Below are positions 1 to 9,748 of a stretch of 64,000 nt of DNA, piece by piece. Made by a program: the position numbers and the translations under genes. The notes beneath the pieces were generated by a model. That model did no database searches. It had not been told where the DNA came from and worked only from the letters and a program-made list of their open reading frames with translations. The stretch comes from Silene latifolia. Taxonomy: Eukaryota; Streptophyta; Magnoliopsida; Caryophyllales; Caryophyllaceae. Every line of letters begins with the position of its first letter. Position 1 is the first letter of the stretch. Location of the stretch: the NCBI RefSeq assembly GCF_048544455.1, contig NC_133538.1, positions 22,988,469-23,052,468 of the forward strand. The letters run 5' to 3'.

Positions 1-707
1 ATCAAACGTAACATCATATGCAGATATGGCATACCCTCAGAAATAGTGTGTGATAATGGCACACAATTCGTGGGAAAAAGAACAACATCTTTCTGTGCAC
101 AATGGAATATTAACTTGGTAACCTCCACACCAGGTTATACAAAAGCCAATGGTCAGGCAGAATCCAGCAACAAAGTAATAATCAGCTGCCTGAAGAAGAA
201 GCTAAAGAAAAAGAACGGCAGTTGGGCTAAAGAACTCCCATTGGTCCTCTGGGCTGACGGACCCCGCCTAAAACATCTACAGGCCAAACCCCCTACTCCC
301 TGGTCTATGCATGTGAAGCAGTAATCCCAGCAGAAGTTGACATCCCATCTGCCAGATGCAGCCTGAATACAATAACAAGCAACACAACTCTAATGGAGGA
401 CAGCCTGGACTTAACAGAAGAATTTAGAGATGCAGCCAACATTAGAATGGCAGCCTATCAGCAAACAGTGGCCAAAAGCTACAATAAGACTGTTAAAACC
501 AGAGTATTCAGAATAGGATACCTTGTTCTCAGAAAAGTTTTTCCAAATACAAAGGAGAAAAACGCAGGCAAACTGGCTCCAACCTCGGAAGGCCCCTACC
601 TGATCGACTTAATAGTCGGTCAGGGCACTTACAGGCTACAAACCCCGGACGGCGAGATGATCCCCAGAGCTTGGAATGTTGCACACTTAAAACTATTTCA
701 CATATAA
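1..707 (+). pseudogene. TatA integrase, C-terminal part (Ty3/gypsy, Tat lineage)
   Basis: This is the 3' end of a retrotransposon pol gene whose 5' part lies left of the window. The first segment reads through the second half of the integrase catalytic core (ICDNGTQF-like around 46-70, then GYTKANGQAESSNK around 130-170, which includes the catalytic Glu). The second segment, from about 262 to 707, is the chromodomain-less integrase tail ending WNVAHLKLFHI. The two are in different frames, so an indel lies near 250-262, after the residues LVLWAD. The same protein is found at 36146-37229 in TatB, ending WNVTHLKLFHM. Integrase would join element cDNA to host DNA; this copy is broken. The Tat assignment rests on the TatB relative with two RNase H-like regions and on the antisense gene downstream. 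Confidence 0.88.
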
Positions 708-1415
708 AATACATCCATCAGCCCAGGTAAAAATCTTTACTTTATCCTTTTTGCCTGGCCTGATATGCAACTACATGTATGATACTTGCCATTATATAAA
801 TAAATATCCGATATGATTCCTCTTATTATTTGACTGAATACTTGTCAATATTCTCATTCTTCTTTCTTCTCTTACCAAATAGAATCTTGAATATTTGTTA
901 AATTAATGCATGCGTCAAATTCACACCACACCTTACTTAAACAAATTTTCAAGATTGAGGCCCACTCCACTGGCATACATATTACTCATATGCAAAAAAT
1001 ACCCAACTTTCAGTTGCAAAAATAGGCCTTGAAATACTGAGCTCAGTTCAAATAAACAAAATGGGTCATAAGCCCTCCAGACAGGCATGGGCCGTAAGCC
1101 CTCTAGACAAGCAATAACCCCGCCCACAACACAAAAGCCTAGCCAGATCCAGTGCAAGGAAACCTGGCCTGATCCAGTCGAATAACTGGCCCGATCCAGT
1201 ACACATCCGATACCACAAATATTCCTTATTCAACTATATCCCAAAACACAAAATAATATCAAAAAACTACCAAAGATCGATTATTTAAAGGTCAAACAAA
1301 ATATTCATTCCAGGAACATCCACCCTGGATAGGACCTACCTAAAACTACCCAAAAGAAATAATTATCCATTCCAGGAACATCCCCCCCTGGATGGACCAA
1401 AACAAAAACAAAAGT
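708..1415. other. TatA spacer between pol and the antisense gene
   Basis: No coding signal on either strand. It contains short imperfect repeats of the type 'aagccctccagacaggc' (about 1070-1125) and of 'ccaggaacatcc' (about 1312 and 1374). The equivalent TatB region (37230-38062) has the same kind of repeats, so this is a family feature of the 3' untranslated stretch. Confidence 0.6.
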
Positions 1416-3600
1416 CTAAACAGGTTTTGAATCAGAAACCGACCCACAACCCTCTACCATTTCTTGATCAGCAGATTTTTCCTTGGAAGGAGGAGAGTCT
1501 ACTTCCTCTTCATGACCCATATTGGCCAAGTCAGGATACTTGGTATCCAAAGCTGCCTCGTCCCGATCCGGATCCCACTTAGCCCTGTCAGATTTAGGAT
1601 CCCTCATAGCATGAACCCGACCTTTCCCAAAGAAATATTGGGTAGCATCAGCAAGCCGTGCCTCCACCAGCTCCTTTTCAGCACCAAGATCTTCATTTTT
1701 CTTCAGCTGATCCTGCATCGCCTGCTTCTCAGCAGACAACTCTCTTCTAACAGCTTTAAGCTCTCCCCTTACGGCTTCAAGCTCTTTCCTGGCTACCTTC
1801 TCAGCATTTTTTGCAGCTACCTCGCAAGCCTGAGAAGCTCTAGACGCCTCCCTGGCTGATCCTAGCTGAGACTAAAGTACTGACTAGTTACCCCTGGACG
1901 TATGCAACTCATGATTAACATGGTAAAATTTTCTTCCAAACCGATGATTCTAGTCCGGGCATCCCTAAGTTGACAAGCAGTGATCAACCCAGCATCCAAG
2001 CCCTAAAGAGGGATAAAGTGAAACTAGTTAATCAAAAAATAAAAAAAAAATATATAAAAAACAATACAAAAATTAAAATAATAATGGTAATAAACCCTTT
2101 GCAACCAACCTCCTTTGCTTGGGAAGTAAGAGCAGCGTTTGCCATAAGGGATGACAGAGGAGCCACAACCTTAGTGGAAGATTCAAGAACATTGTCAGAC
2201 AAAAGCTGGTCGCTGATATTGGCAGAAAAGTCATGTATCTGTGCCCGAGCAGCATCCATATCACCAAACTGAGCAGGCCGCCCCCTGATGCTCCTTATTG
2301 GCTGAGCATGGATAGGCTCCCTTTCTTCCCCCTTTTCGTCAGCAGTAACAGCCTCTCTTCTTCTCTTGGAAGGCTGGACAACTTATGGAGATACAAGCTT
2401 AGGGGGTTCCTTATGAGGCTGAACATCAGAAACTAAGATATTGAGAGTCTTGTCACTCCCACTACCAGTAGCCTCTTAACTCCTGGATTGCTCAGAAATT
2501 CTAGCAACCCCAGCCTTCAAATCGGCAGCACTGAAGCTAGCCAGTCTAGTAGAAGACCTATACACTGAACAAACAAAAGAAGACACATATAAATATCAGG
2601 AAACAAGTAACAGGAAGAAAACAGTCAACACAAAAATAAAAAGAAGACGTACAGGAAAGAGTAGAAGAGGTAAGCTTGCCTTTGGGCACTTTAACTACAT
2701 TCAGCTTAGGCCTCATATACCGGGGTAACAAGTCTTTACCCAGACTACCAGGCCAAGTTCTCTCTTCCATGGGAAGAGCAAGAAAAGCCTCTTTTCTTGA
2801 AACAGATTCCTCATCAAGAGGATCAAAATTCCAGTCAGGCGCTGCAAACATCCCCAAAATACTCAGGTAAAATTTAATGCTTCAAATTTGTATAAATTAA
2901 AATATATATGAATCAGGAATACAGGAAACCTACCACTCTCCAAAGGAGGATATCTCAGATAGTCCAGGCCAGACCCCATACTATCAGTCCGGATGAATAC
3001 ATAAGTCTTCGACAAGCCTTTATCGTCTCCCAAATCCAGGTTAGTGATTAATGGAGACATTTTGGACCTAATCCTTAAATTAAAACGACCAGTAGAATGA
3101 TTCCTTAGATGATATACTGCCTTGATATCATTGACAGTAATTGTAAGTTTATGTTTAGCACATAAGTTCTCAACGGAATGGACAAGTTTCCAAACCATTG
3201 GCATAATTTGGAAGGGGGATACCTCCATAGCTCGGATAGTATCAAACATTAGAGGAGTAAAAGGCAACTTACAACCAGCCTTGAATGCCCACTGATAAAT
3301 GCAAAACCAGCCTGGTGATATCCAATTAGCCCTAACAGGATAAGAATCAGGAATTCAAACCTCTGCTGAGTCAGGGATCAATTTTTTCTCCCTTAAAATC
3401 CCGTCATAGTTTGGTTTTAGCATATTCTCTTCAGAAAAAGAAGATTCAAGTGACCGGAGAGCAGATAAAATAGAATCCTGATACTTGAATGCTATGGCAC
3501 GAGCAGGGGGATCAACCTCAACCACCTCCTCTTCATGAGTCTCTGTTGGTTCAGCATCAGCTGCAGCCTTCTGAGGAGTAGGGCGTTTTTTTGCTCCCAT
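1416..3600 (-). pseudogene. TatA antisense gene, multi-exon, plant gypsy-type accessory protein
   Basis: The gene runs opposite to TatA pol, between pol and the 3' LTR. The first exon starts with ATG at 3600 (MGAKKRPTPQK...), a basic then acidic N-terminus. A central conserved block (about 3267-2940, with ...PFTPLMFDTIRAMEV) resembles the plant 'putative gypsy-type transposon' domain (Pfam PF04195-like, from memory). A further exon lies at about 2848-2660 (APDWNFDPLDEESV...). The C-terminal part (1860-1416) is coiled-coil-like and ends in an acidic tail. Reading minus-strand consensus sites, likely introns begin with GTAGGT near 2932, GTACGT near 2650 and GTTGGT near 2113, and end in CAG or TAG near 2849, 2560 and 1993. 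At least one break (3355-3267) leaves the frame unresolved, so I call it a pseudogene. Function is unknown; antisense ORFs in this position are known in Tat elements such as Grande and Retand. Confidence 0.6.
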
Positions 3601-3774
3601 ACTTTTTAATGTTTTTTAAAGATAAAGACTTTTGTGAAAACTAACAAAATTTTTGAAGAATTACAGGCAGCAAGGTAAACTTTAATTTCTGGGAAAATAA
3701 GGAAGAGTTACAGAGAGAATATAGTAGGAGAGGTAGAAGAATTTTGGTGAAGAATAAACTCACCGTCAATACCA

Positions 3775-3782
3775 TATTTATA
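3775..3782 (-). promoter_or_regulatory. TATA box for the TatA antisense gene
   Basis: The minus strand reads CTATAAATATG. It is about 175 bp upstream of the antisense ATG at 3600, a plausible plant core promoter position with a 5' UTR of roughly 140 nt. No experimental support. Confidence 0.5.
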
Positions 3783-3967
3783 GAGGCAAAATAACGGTGT
3801 GTAAACCCTAGAAATTGCAAAACTGTTAGCATCACATCATCAAGCTAGCAGTTGCAGTGTTTAACGGTCACTAGAAGTCTGAGAGTCATTGAATTACTGT
3901 GATTCTTTTTATTTTTTGAGCCCGGTAAATTAACATCTCACCCCTGGCCTGATCCAGCACGAATAAA

Positions 3968-3982
3968 ATATCAAGGGGCAAT
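3968..3982 (+). other. TatA polypurine tract
   Basis: The sequence ATATCAAGGGGCAAT sits directly before the 3' LTR start TGTTAGG. A purine run at this place primes plus-strand DNA synthesis in LTR retrotransposons. Confidence 0.7.
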
Positions 3983-4674
3983 TGTTAGGCCCAAATTAGC
4001 CTGGTCTGACTTCAGTCTAGCCTGGCATAATTAGGCTGATTGGGGCAACCAAAGTCCAGGCAAATACAATTAATGTTTTACAGGCAAAGAAAACTAGAGG
4101 ATAAGCAAGCTATCAGACCCAAGAGGAAAGACCTGATAACAAGCATAGAAGTAGCATGATGGGACTCTCCAGCAGGATGAATTAATCAGCAGACAAGTAG
4201 GACAGTTATGCATATGTCCTATTCTCACGGAAGACCAAGTCCAAGCACAAGAATATGCTACTCCCATAAATCACAACGTGCAAAAGGAGAAGAATAGGAA
4301 GTTGTTGAGGAAGAACAGGTCAACCGGATTAATAGGGAATGTGCCCTATTAATCAGGAAACGATTCCAACAACCAAAATGAACGTTGGATGGAGCATGAC
4401 GTTAGATAGAAAGGTTATAAATAGCATGGAGGAATACTTGTAGAAAGGACAAAGAAAACATATCAGATACATACAATTTATCAATTATCTTTCCGTATAT
4501 TCAATCTCTTATTCCCATATTATTGTTCAATTTATCCAAGGAATATAAACAATATTATTCATTCTTCATCTTTTTCATTCGTTAACTTATATTTTTGACT
4601 CAAATATTGGAACTAGATACCTACGCTACTTAATCATCAGGTCGGATCCTTACAGGGAAAATCCTGCTAAAACA
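3983..4674 (+). repeat. TatA 3' LTR (692 bp)
   Basis: Starts TGTTAGGCCC and ends GCTAAAACA, as the TatB 5' LTR also does (TGTTAGGCC ... AAAACA). A TATA box (TATAAATAG, 4416-4424) is followed by a pyrimidine-rich leader, as expected for U3/R. It is followed by 9 bp (attgctttc) and then the TatB LTR. The body of the two LTRs differs strongly, so they are related families, not a recent pair. Confidence 0.85.
4416..4424 (+). promoter_or_regulatory. TATA box in TatA LTR
   Basis: TATAAATAG about 260 bp before the LTR end, giving a U3-R boundary near 4450. Standard LTR promoter element. Confidence 0.6.
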
Positions 4675-4975
4675 ATTGCTTTCTGTTAGGCCTGGAAATT
4701 TTCAGACCTCCCTGATCAATGTCTTACCTTAGCCTGACTATCAGGGTGCCAGGATGTCAGGCTGTCAGGACACATGAAGACAGGCGCCAGGCCATGGAGA
4801 GGACAACGGTCAAAATATCAGGACGATATTAGACTAGGAAATCAAATTATAAGAGGAATACATACGCAGCATTAAATAGGAAGATCTCGCAATTAAAGCA
4901 GCAATTAAGGACGTAATATTGAGAATTATTGCGGGCAATTAAGGAAAATATTCCGCATTAATACCAAGATCAAGC

Positions 4976-5016
4976 AGCCGTTCAACTGGTGACTATATAA
5001 TGAATGTTTGGGAATC
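4976..5016 (+). repeat. 41-bp direct repeat, left copy, containing the LTR TATA box
   Basis: Runs from AGCCGTTCAACTGG to GTTTGGGAATC with TATATAA at 4994-5000. The right copy is at 5670-5710 with about three base differences. The pair brackets the CACTA fragment and is far longer than the 3-bp target duplication of CACTA elements. Confidence 0.85.
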
Positions 5017-5669
5017 ACACTAGTAGAAAAACATTTATTTGCAGCCCTCTATTTGAGGCGTTTTTCCCTAACTGCGGCAAATAAGACTTCAGGTTTTTTT
5101 TTTTAAATTAAATACTCACATTTGAGGCGTTTTTCAAGAGGGACGCCTCAAATAAGATTATAAGAGGCGTTTTTAGGTAGAACGCCGCAAATAAGAAGTT
5201 ACAACTTACAATTTACAGAAGGGAATAAAGCACGCTTAAACCCCATTATCAAAGTATCACTTCAGTTTCGGTGAGACGGTCACAATGTCTTTCCCCTTCC
5301 TCTTCCACTTTCCTCTTCGCCAGCAGCGCTCCCCCGTTACGCCACCACCGCCGCCGCCTGAAATCACGATCTTTTCATGCTTTCTTCTGATTATCATTCG
5401 AAGTTCACATCTTTCCATTCGTAAGTTCACAATTTTTCGCCTCATAGAATAGTCAAATTACTTGTTTTGATAATCATTTATTTCTTCAAAATGAATCATC
5501 GTCATGTAATTCAGATTATCACCTAATTTTTATGCTAATTATAGTTGAGTAATTTTCTGCCACGAAATTCGAGTAAAATATATATGTTTATGAATTAGGG
5601 TTTCCAAATTGAATCAAGGATTCTGTATAGAATCAAAGTTCTGATGATTCATCGTATAATTAGGGTTTT
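5017..5669 (+). mobile_element. CACTA (En/Spm) terminal fragment with gene-like insert
   Basis: CACTAGTAGAAAAA at 5018 is the hallmark end of a plant CACTA transposon. It is followed by subterminal repeats of TTTGAGGCGTTTTTC (about 5051 and 5120) and inverted forms such as AACGCCGCAAATAAGA (about 5180). No matching opposite end (TTTTTCTACTAGTG) precedes the right flank, so only one terminus is present. After about 5210 the sequence changes character: a C-rich reading frame from ATG at 5284 (MSFPFLFHFPLR..., with a proline run) reaches a GTAAGT donor-like site at 5421, followed by AT-rich, intron-like sequence with 'tagggttt' motifs. This looks like the first exon of a captured host gene. No transposase is present. 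Confidence 0.75.
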
Positions 5670-5710
5670 AGCCGTTCAACTGGTGACTATATAAAGTATG
5701 TTTGGGAATC
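5670..5710 (+). repeat. 41-bp direct repeat, right copy
   Basis: Second copy of 4976-5016, with TATATAA at 5688-5694. After it the LTR continues normally (gatcatttgaagg...), so this copy most likely belongs to the continuing LTR. Confidence 0.85.
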
Positions 5711-6026
5711 GATCATTTGAAGGATGACAACACAAGACAAGATATAGCATACAATATTCTTATACAACTCTTAGATAATTGCGTCCCATTGTGCTAAATA
5801 CGTAATACAATAGTGAAATCCTCTCCTGGCATGGTGCCCGTGGGTTTTTCCCATTTATGGGTTTTCCACGTACAAAATTCTTTGTCCTTTTATTGTTATA
5901 TTTATCGTATTTACATCTCCATATTCCACCTTGACGACCTGACCTACGGACTAACTAGAGCTAGTTAACCCTACCTAAATCTACTCTGACCTGATTTAGC
6001 CTTGCGCAAAATCCACACAAAACAAT

Positions 6027-6044
6027 TGGCGCCCACCGTGAGGC
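6027..6044 (+). other. TatB primer-binding site
   Basis: TGGCGCCCACCGTGAGGC, three bases after the LTR end AAAACA. This TGGCGCCCACCGTG type of PBS is common in plant Ty3/gypsy elements. The tRNA was not identified. Confidence 0.75.
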
Positions 6045-6101
6045 ATCTAGCTCTTTAAACCCTTTTTTCATATCCTAGAATAATTCAAAAATCATACAAA
6101 A

Positions 6102-7640
6102 ATGGCCAAGCCCACCGTTGAAGAACAGTTGAACGCATCCCTTCAACAAATCGTTGAGTTGGAAAGATTGAAAGAAAAAGTGGCCCAAACTGAGGCAGAA
6201 ATTCTGCAATTAAAAGAATCTGAGTCAGCTCTGAAGCAAAAATTGGAAAAAACCCTAGGAGCAGGCTCTAGATTCCAGCCAGGAACCTCATTTGCATCAA
6301 TTATCAAAAACATTGATTTCTCCAGTTTTGGGAGCCCAAGTGGTTCTAAATTCATCAATACTGACGATGATGGTGAGCCAAAGAATGACAATGTAAAACC
6401 TGATGAATCTGCAGCAGCCATCATGATGGCAGTAGTCCAGGAAATCAAGAAACTCAATGAAAAATTCGACAAGATACCTGGAGTACCTGCCAGCCTGGAA
6501 GAAGTTGCCCCTGACAGTTATGCTGATTCGCCTTTCATAGACAAAATAGTAAAGGTAGATTTACCCAAGAAGTTTGTGGTCCCATCCATGAAAATCTATG
6601 ATGGAACCACAGATCCACAAAACCATGTGGCCCTCTATAAACAAAAAATGCTGGCTGCATCTATTCCCAGCGAATTCAGATAAGTTTGCATGTGTAAGGG
6701 ATTTGGAACAACCTTGACTGGCCCTGCTCTATAATGGTACATCAACCTGCCAACTGAGAGCATCCTTCCTTCGCCAACCTGATCAACAACTTCAACCAGC
6801 AGTTTGCGAGTAGCGGGGAGTTGGAGAAGCGATCCAGTGATCTTTACCGGATTACATAGAAGCCTGATGAAACTCTCAGTACATTCCTTGCAAGATTCAA
6901 CAAAGAAAAAGTATCTATTCCCACGTGTGTTGTTCGAACAGCAGTGGAGGCATTCCGGCAAGGGTTGCTACCATACAGTGACTTATACAACGAGCTCACT
7001 AAGCATCCCTATCACACCTTCGAAGACGTCCAGGCCAAGACTCTTGCTTTTATCAGGCTAGAAGAGGACAAGAGCTACAAGCTTGGATCATCCAGTGGAC
7101 CAAAGGACTATGAAAATTGCAATAGGAAGAGCAACAAAGGACCCAACTACAGACCTACTCCATATTCCAGGCCAGACCATTCAAAGTCAACCTGGCACAT
7201 GAATATCAAGGTAAGGCTAAAGTTTTTCCACCTATTTCTGAGCATAACTTCAGCGTTGATATTGCAGGATTGATTCAAAGGCTTGACAACATGGGGCCAG
7301 TAGTCAGATGACCCAGGAAGACGGAAAATCCCAACCCTAGAAGGGACAATTCCAAATGGTGCGAATTCCACATGGACATTGGACACACGACGGATGGCTG
7401 TTTCACCTTAAGGAAAGAAGTGGCTTATCTGCTGAAATCTGGATACTTAAAAGACCTGATCAAGACGAAAGGCAGGAATGCGGATCAGGGCAAGGAGACC
7501 AGGAGCATAAGCAGGATCTCAACCTCTTTTCACCACCTCCAATATACAAAGTAAAATTTATAACTGGTGGATCAGAAATCTGCGGCCTGACCAGTTCAAC
7601 AGCAAAAAAGATAGCCAGGACGCCAAGGTCCGTATCACCC
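6102..7640 (+). pseudogene. TatB gag
   Basis: The ATG at 6102 opens MAKPTVEEQLNASLQQIVEL, a coiled-coil-like N-terminus (to about residue 50), then the start of the retrotransposon gag domain (...VVPSMKIYDGTTDPQNHV, about 6590). A stop at 6681 and at least two frame changes follow. The gag domain continues near 6800-7080 (FRQGLLPYSDLYNELTKHPY...). A Tat-type knuckle CEFHMDIGHTTDGC (CX2HX4HX4C) lies at about 7358-7400 in yet another frame. Gag would form the cytoplasmic virus-like particle and bind RNA. The copy is clearly dead. TatF shows the same knuckle type, which supports the shared lineage. Confidence 0.82.
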
Positions 7641-8300
7641 TAAAAGCCAGATCATATCCCAACAATCACTTTCAATGATTGTGACCTGGTGGGCATCCCT
7701 GATGTTCATCATGATGGCCTGGTAATTTCTATGCAGATTGGAACCGCCATAGTAAGAAGGATTCTAGTAGATTGAGGCAGCTCAGTAAACTTGATCATGC
7801 TTGACGTACTGAAAGCCATGAAAATCAATGAGGACCAAATCACCAAAAAATCCAGCGTTTTGGTAGGATTCACTGGAGAAACCAAAAGCACTCTATGAGA
7901 AATCCACCCCCAACCTACGTTGAAGGAGTCTCATCCTATGAGAAATTTGGAGTCCTTGATTGCATGTCGTCTTACAATGTAATATTGGGAAGACCATGGA
8001 TTCATAATGTCTAGGCCGTGCCATCAACCTATCACCAGTGTATCAAGATACCAACAGACTGGGGTATAGCCACAATCAAAGGGGATCACAAGACAGCCCA
8101 GGAATGCTACACAACAGCCTTCAAACCTTCCAAGGCAAGTAAGTCCCTTGCATAGCAATTACAGTACCCTGTCAGGAGCAATTATGTAGCACCGCCCAGA
8201 ATGGAAACAGATCAGATAATTCTAGACCCTGAGTACCCTGACAGGTATGTTTTAGTAGGATCTGTTGCCCCAGATAGCGTCAGGCCCGAACTGGTAAAGT
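7641..8300 (+). pseudogene. TatB aspartic protease region
   Basis: Degenerate protease. The active-site stretch near 7770 reads LVD, then TGA, then GSSVNL, so a stop codon sits between the catalytic Asp and the Gly. More stops occur at about 7898, in the LGRPW-like segment near 7980, and near 8150. Retroelement protease normally cuts the Gag-Pol polyprotein. The identification rests on this motif and on the position between gag and RT. Confidence 0.7.
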
Positions 8301-9748
8301 TTCTTTAAAATAAATCATCTTGGTTTGCTTGGTCACATTTTGATATGACAGGAATTAGTACTGATATAATTAAACATAAACTTAATGTTGACCCATCTTT
8401 TAAGCCTGTACAACAGAAAAGACGATAATTAGCAGCTGAAAGAAATCCCATAATCAACGAGGAAATGGAAAAACTCTTGGATATGGGAATGATCAGGGAG
8501 TTAATGTACCCTGAATGGCTGGCTAACGTTGTTGTTATGCAGAAAAAGAATGGAAAATGGAGAGTCTGCATAGACTACACTGACATGAACAAATCCTGTC
8601 CCAAGGATCCATTTCCTTTGCCACATATGGATGCCATGGTAGATGCCACAGCAGGTAATGAGATGCTGACATTCATGGATGCTTCCAGTGGATTCAATCA
8701 AATAAAAATGCACCCTGCTGACCAGGAGAGTACTTGCATTAATTACTGAGCATCGAGGCATATATTTGCTACCGCCATGCCTTTCGGCCTGAAGAATGCA
8801 GGGGCAATGTACCAGCGCCTGGTCAACATGATGTTTAAAGACCAAATAGGTGATATCATGGAAGTTTACATAGACGATATGGTGGTAAAATCCAAAAATG
8901 TAGAAGATCATGTGAAGCATTTAGAAGTAGCATTCGAAATATTGGAGAAATACAACATGAAGCTCAACCCTGCAAAATGCCACTTTAGAGTCTCTGCAGG
9001 TACGTTCCTGGGATACATGGTCATGAAGAGAGGCATAGAAGCTAGCCCTGAACAGATAAAAGCTATCCTGGAATTACAGTCACCCAAAATCTGTCAAAGA
9101 TATCTAAAAATTGATAGGTCGGGTAGCTGCCCTTAACCGTTTCATATCAAGATCCTCTGAAAGGTGCAAAACATTTCACAACCTCCTCAGAAAAAATAAA
9201 CAGTTTCAGTGGACGGATGAACATGAGACAGCCTTTCAAGATTTAAAATCCTACCTATCATCTCCACCCTTACTGGCTAAACCAGAGAAGGGAGAACCCT
9301 GCCAAGAACTTATCCGTCACGACACAACAACAAAGTGGTCTAGTAAAAGAACAGGATGGTCAACAACACCCGGTTTATTATGTAAGTAAAAGCCTGCTAG
9401 ATGCTGAGATGAGGTATGGATTACTTGATAAATATGTTTTAGCTTTGATTATGTCGTGTACTAAATTACGACCTTACTTTGAAAGCCATCCAATTATAGT
9501 CAGGACTAACTTACCAATAAAATCTGTCCTACGTAAGCCTAAATTATTAGGCAGGATGGCCAAATGGTCAGTTCAAATTAGCACATACGATATATCTTTT
9601 GAACCCAGGGCAACGATCAAATCGCAGGCCCTAGAAGACTTTGTGGCTGACTTTAGCCCTAACCTAGAACCTAACCTAAAAAAAGAAGTCAACCAATTAG
9701 AAAATAAGAACCCGGACCAAGAATGGACTTTGTTCATAGATGGGGCAT
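8301..9748 (+). pseudogene. TatB reverse transcriptase and first part of RNase H
   Basis: RT motifs are clear: VVMQKKNGKWRVCIDYTDMN (8531-8590), FMDASSGFNQIKM (about 8672-8710), MPFGLKNAGAMYQR (8777-8818) and the catalytic YIDD (about 8868-8880), followed by VKSKN and the LGYMV segment. The connection domain follows (FQWTDEHETAFQDLKSYL, about 9205). The gypsy RNase H-like part (LDKYVLALIMSC, about 9425) comes next, and then the start of the second RNase H with EWTLFIDGA at 9721-9748. Stops at about 8306, 8427 and 8747 and frame changes near 9100 and 9330-9400 inactivate it. The gene is cut at 9748 by AthC and resumes at 30739. Confidence 0.9.

Larger units (their letters stand above)
4684..6024 (+). 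repeat. TatB 5' LTR (1341 bp, with 694-bp insertion)
   Basis: Begins TGTTAGGCCTGG and ends CACAAAACA, followed three bases later by the PBS. Without the inserted block at 5017-5710 it would be about 647 bp, close to the 692-bp TatA LTR. A TATATAA box (4994-5000) lies in the duplicated segment and occurs again at 5688-5694. Confidence 0.85.

Noticed and set aside
1464..1859. A 131-codon plus-strand frame
   Set aside because: It lies opposite the coiled-coil part of the TatA antisense gene and shows no domain of its own.
5257..5445. A Gly/Arg/Lys-rich minus-strand frame
   Set aside because: It reads the reverse of the proline-rich exon-like sequence. The plus strand has the ATG and splice-donor logic.
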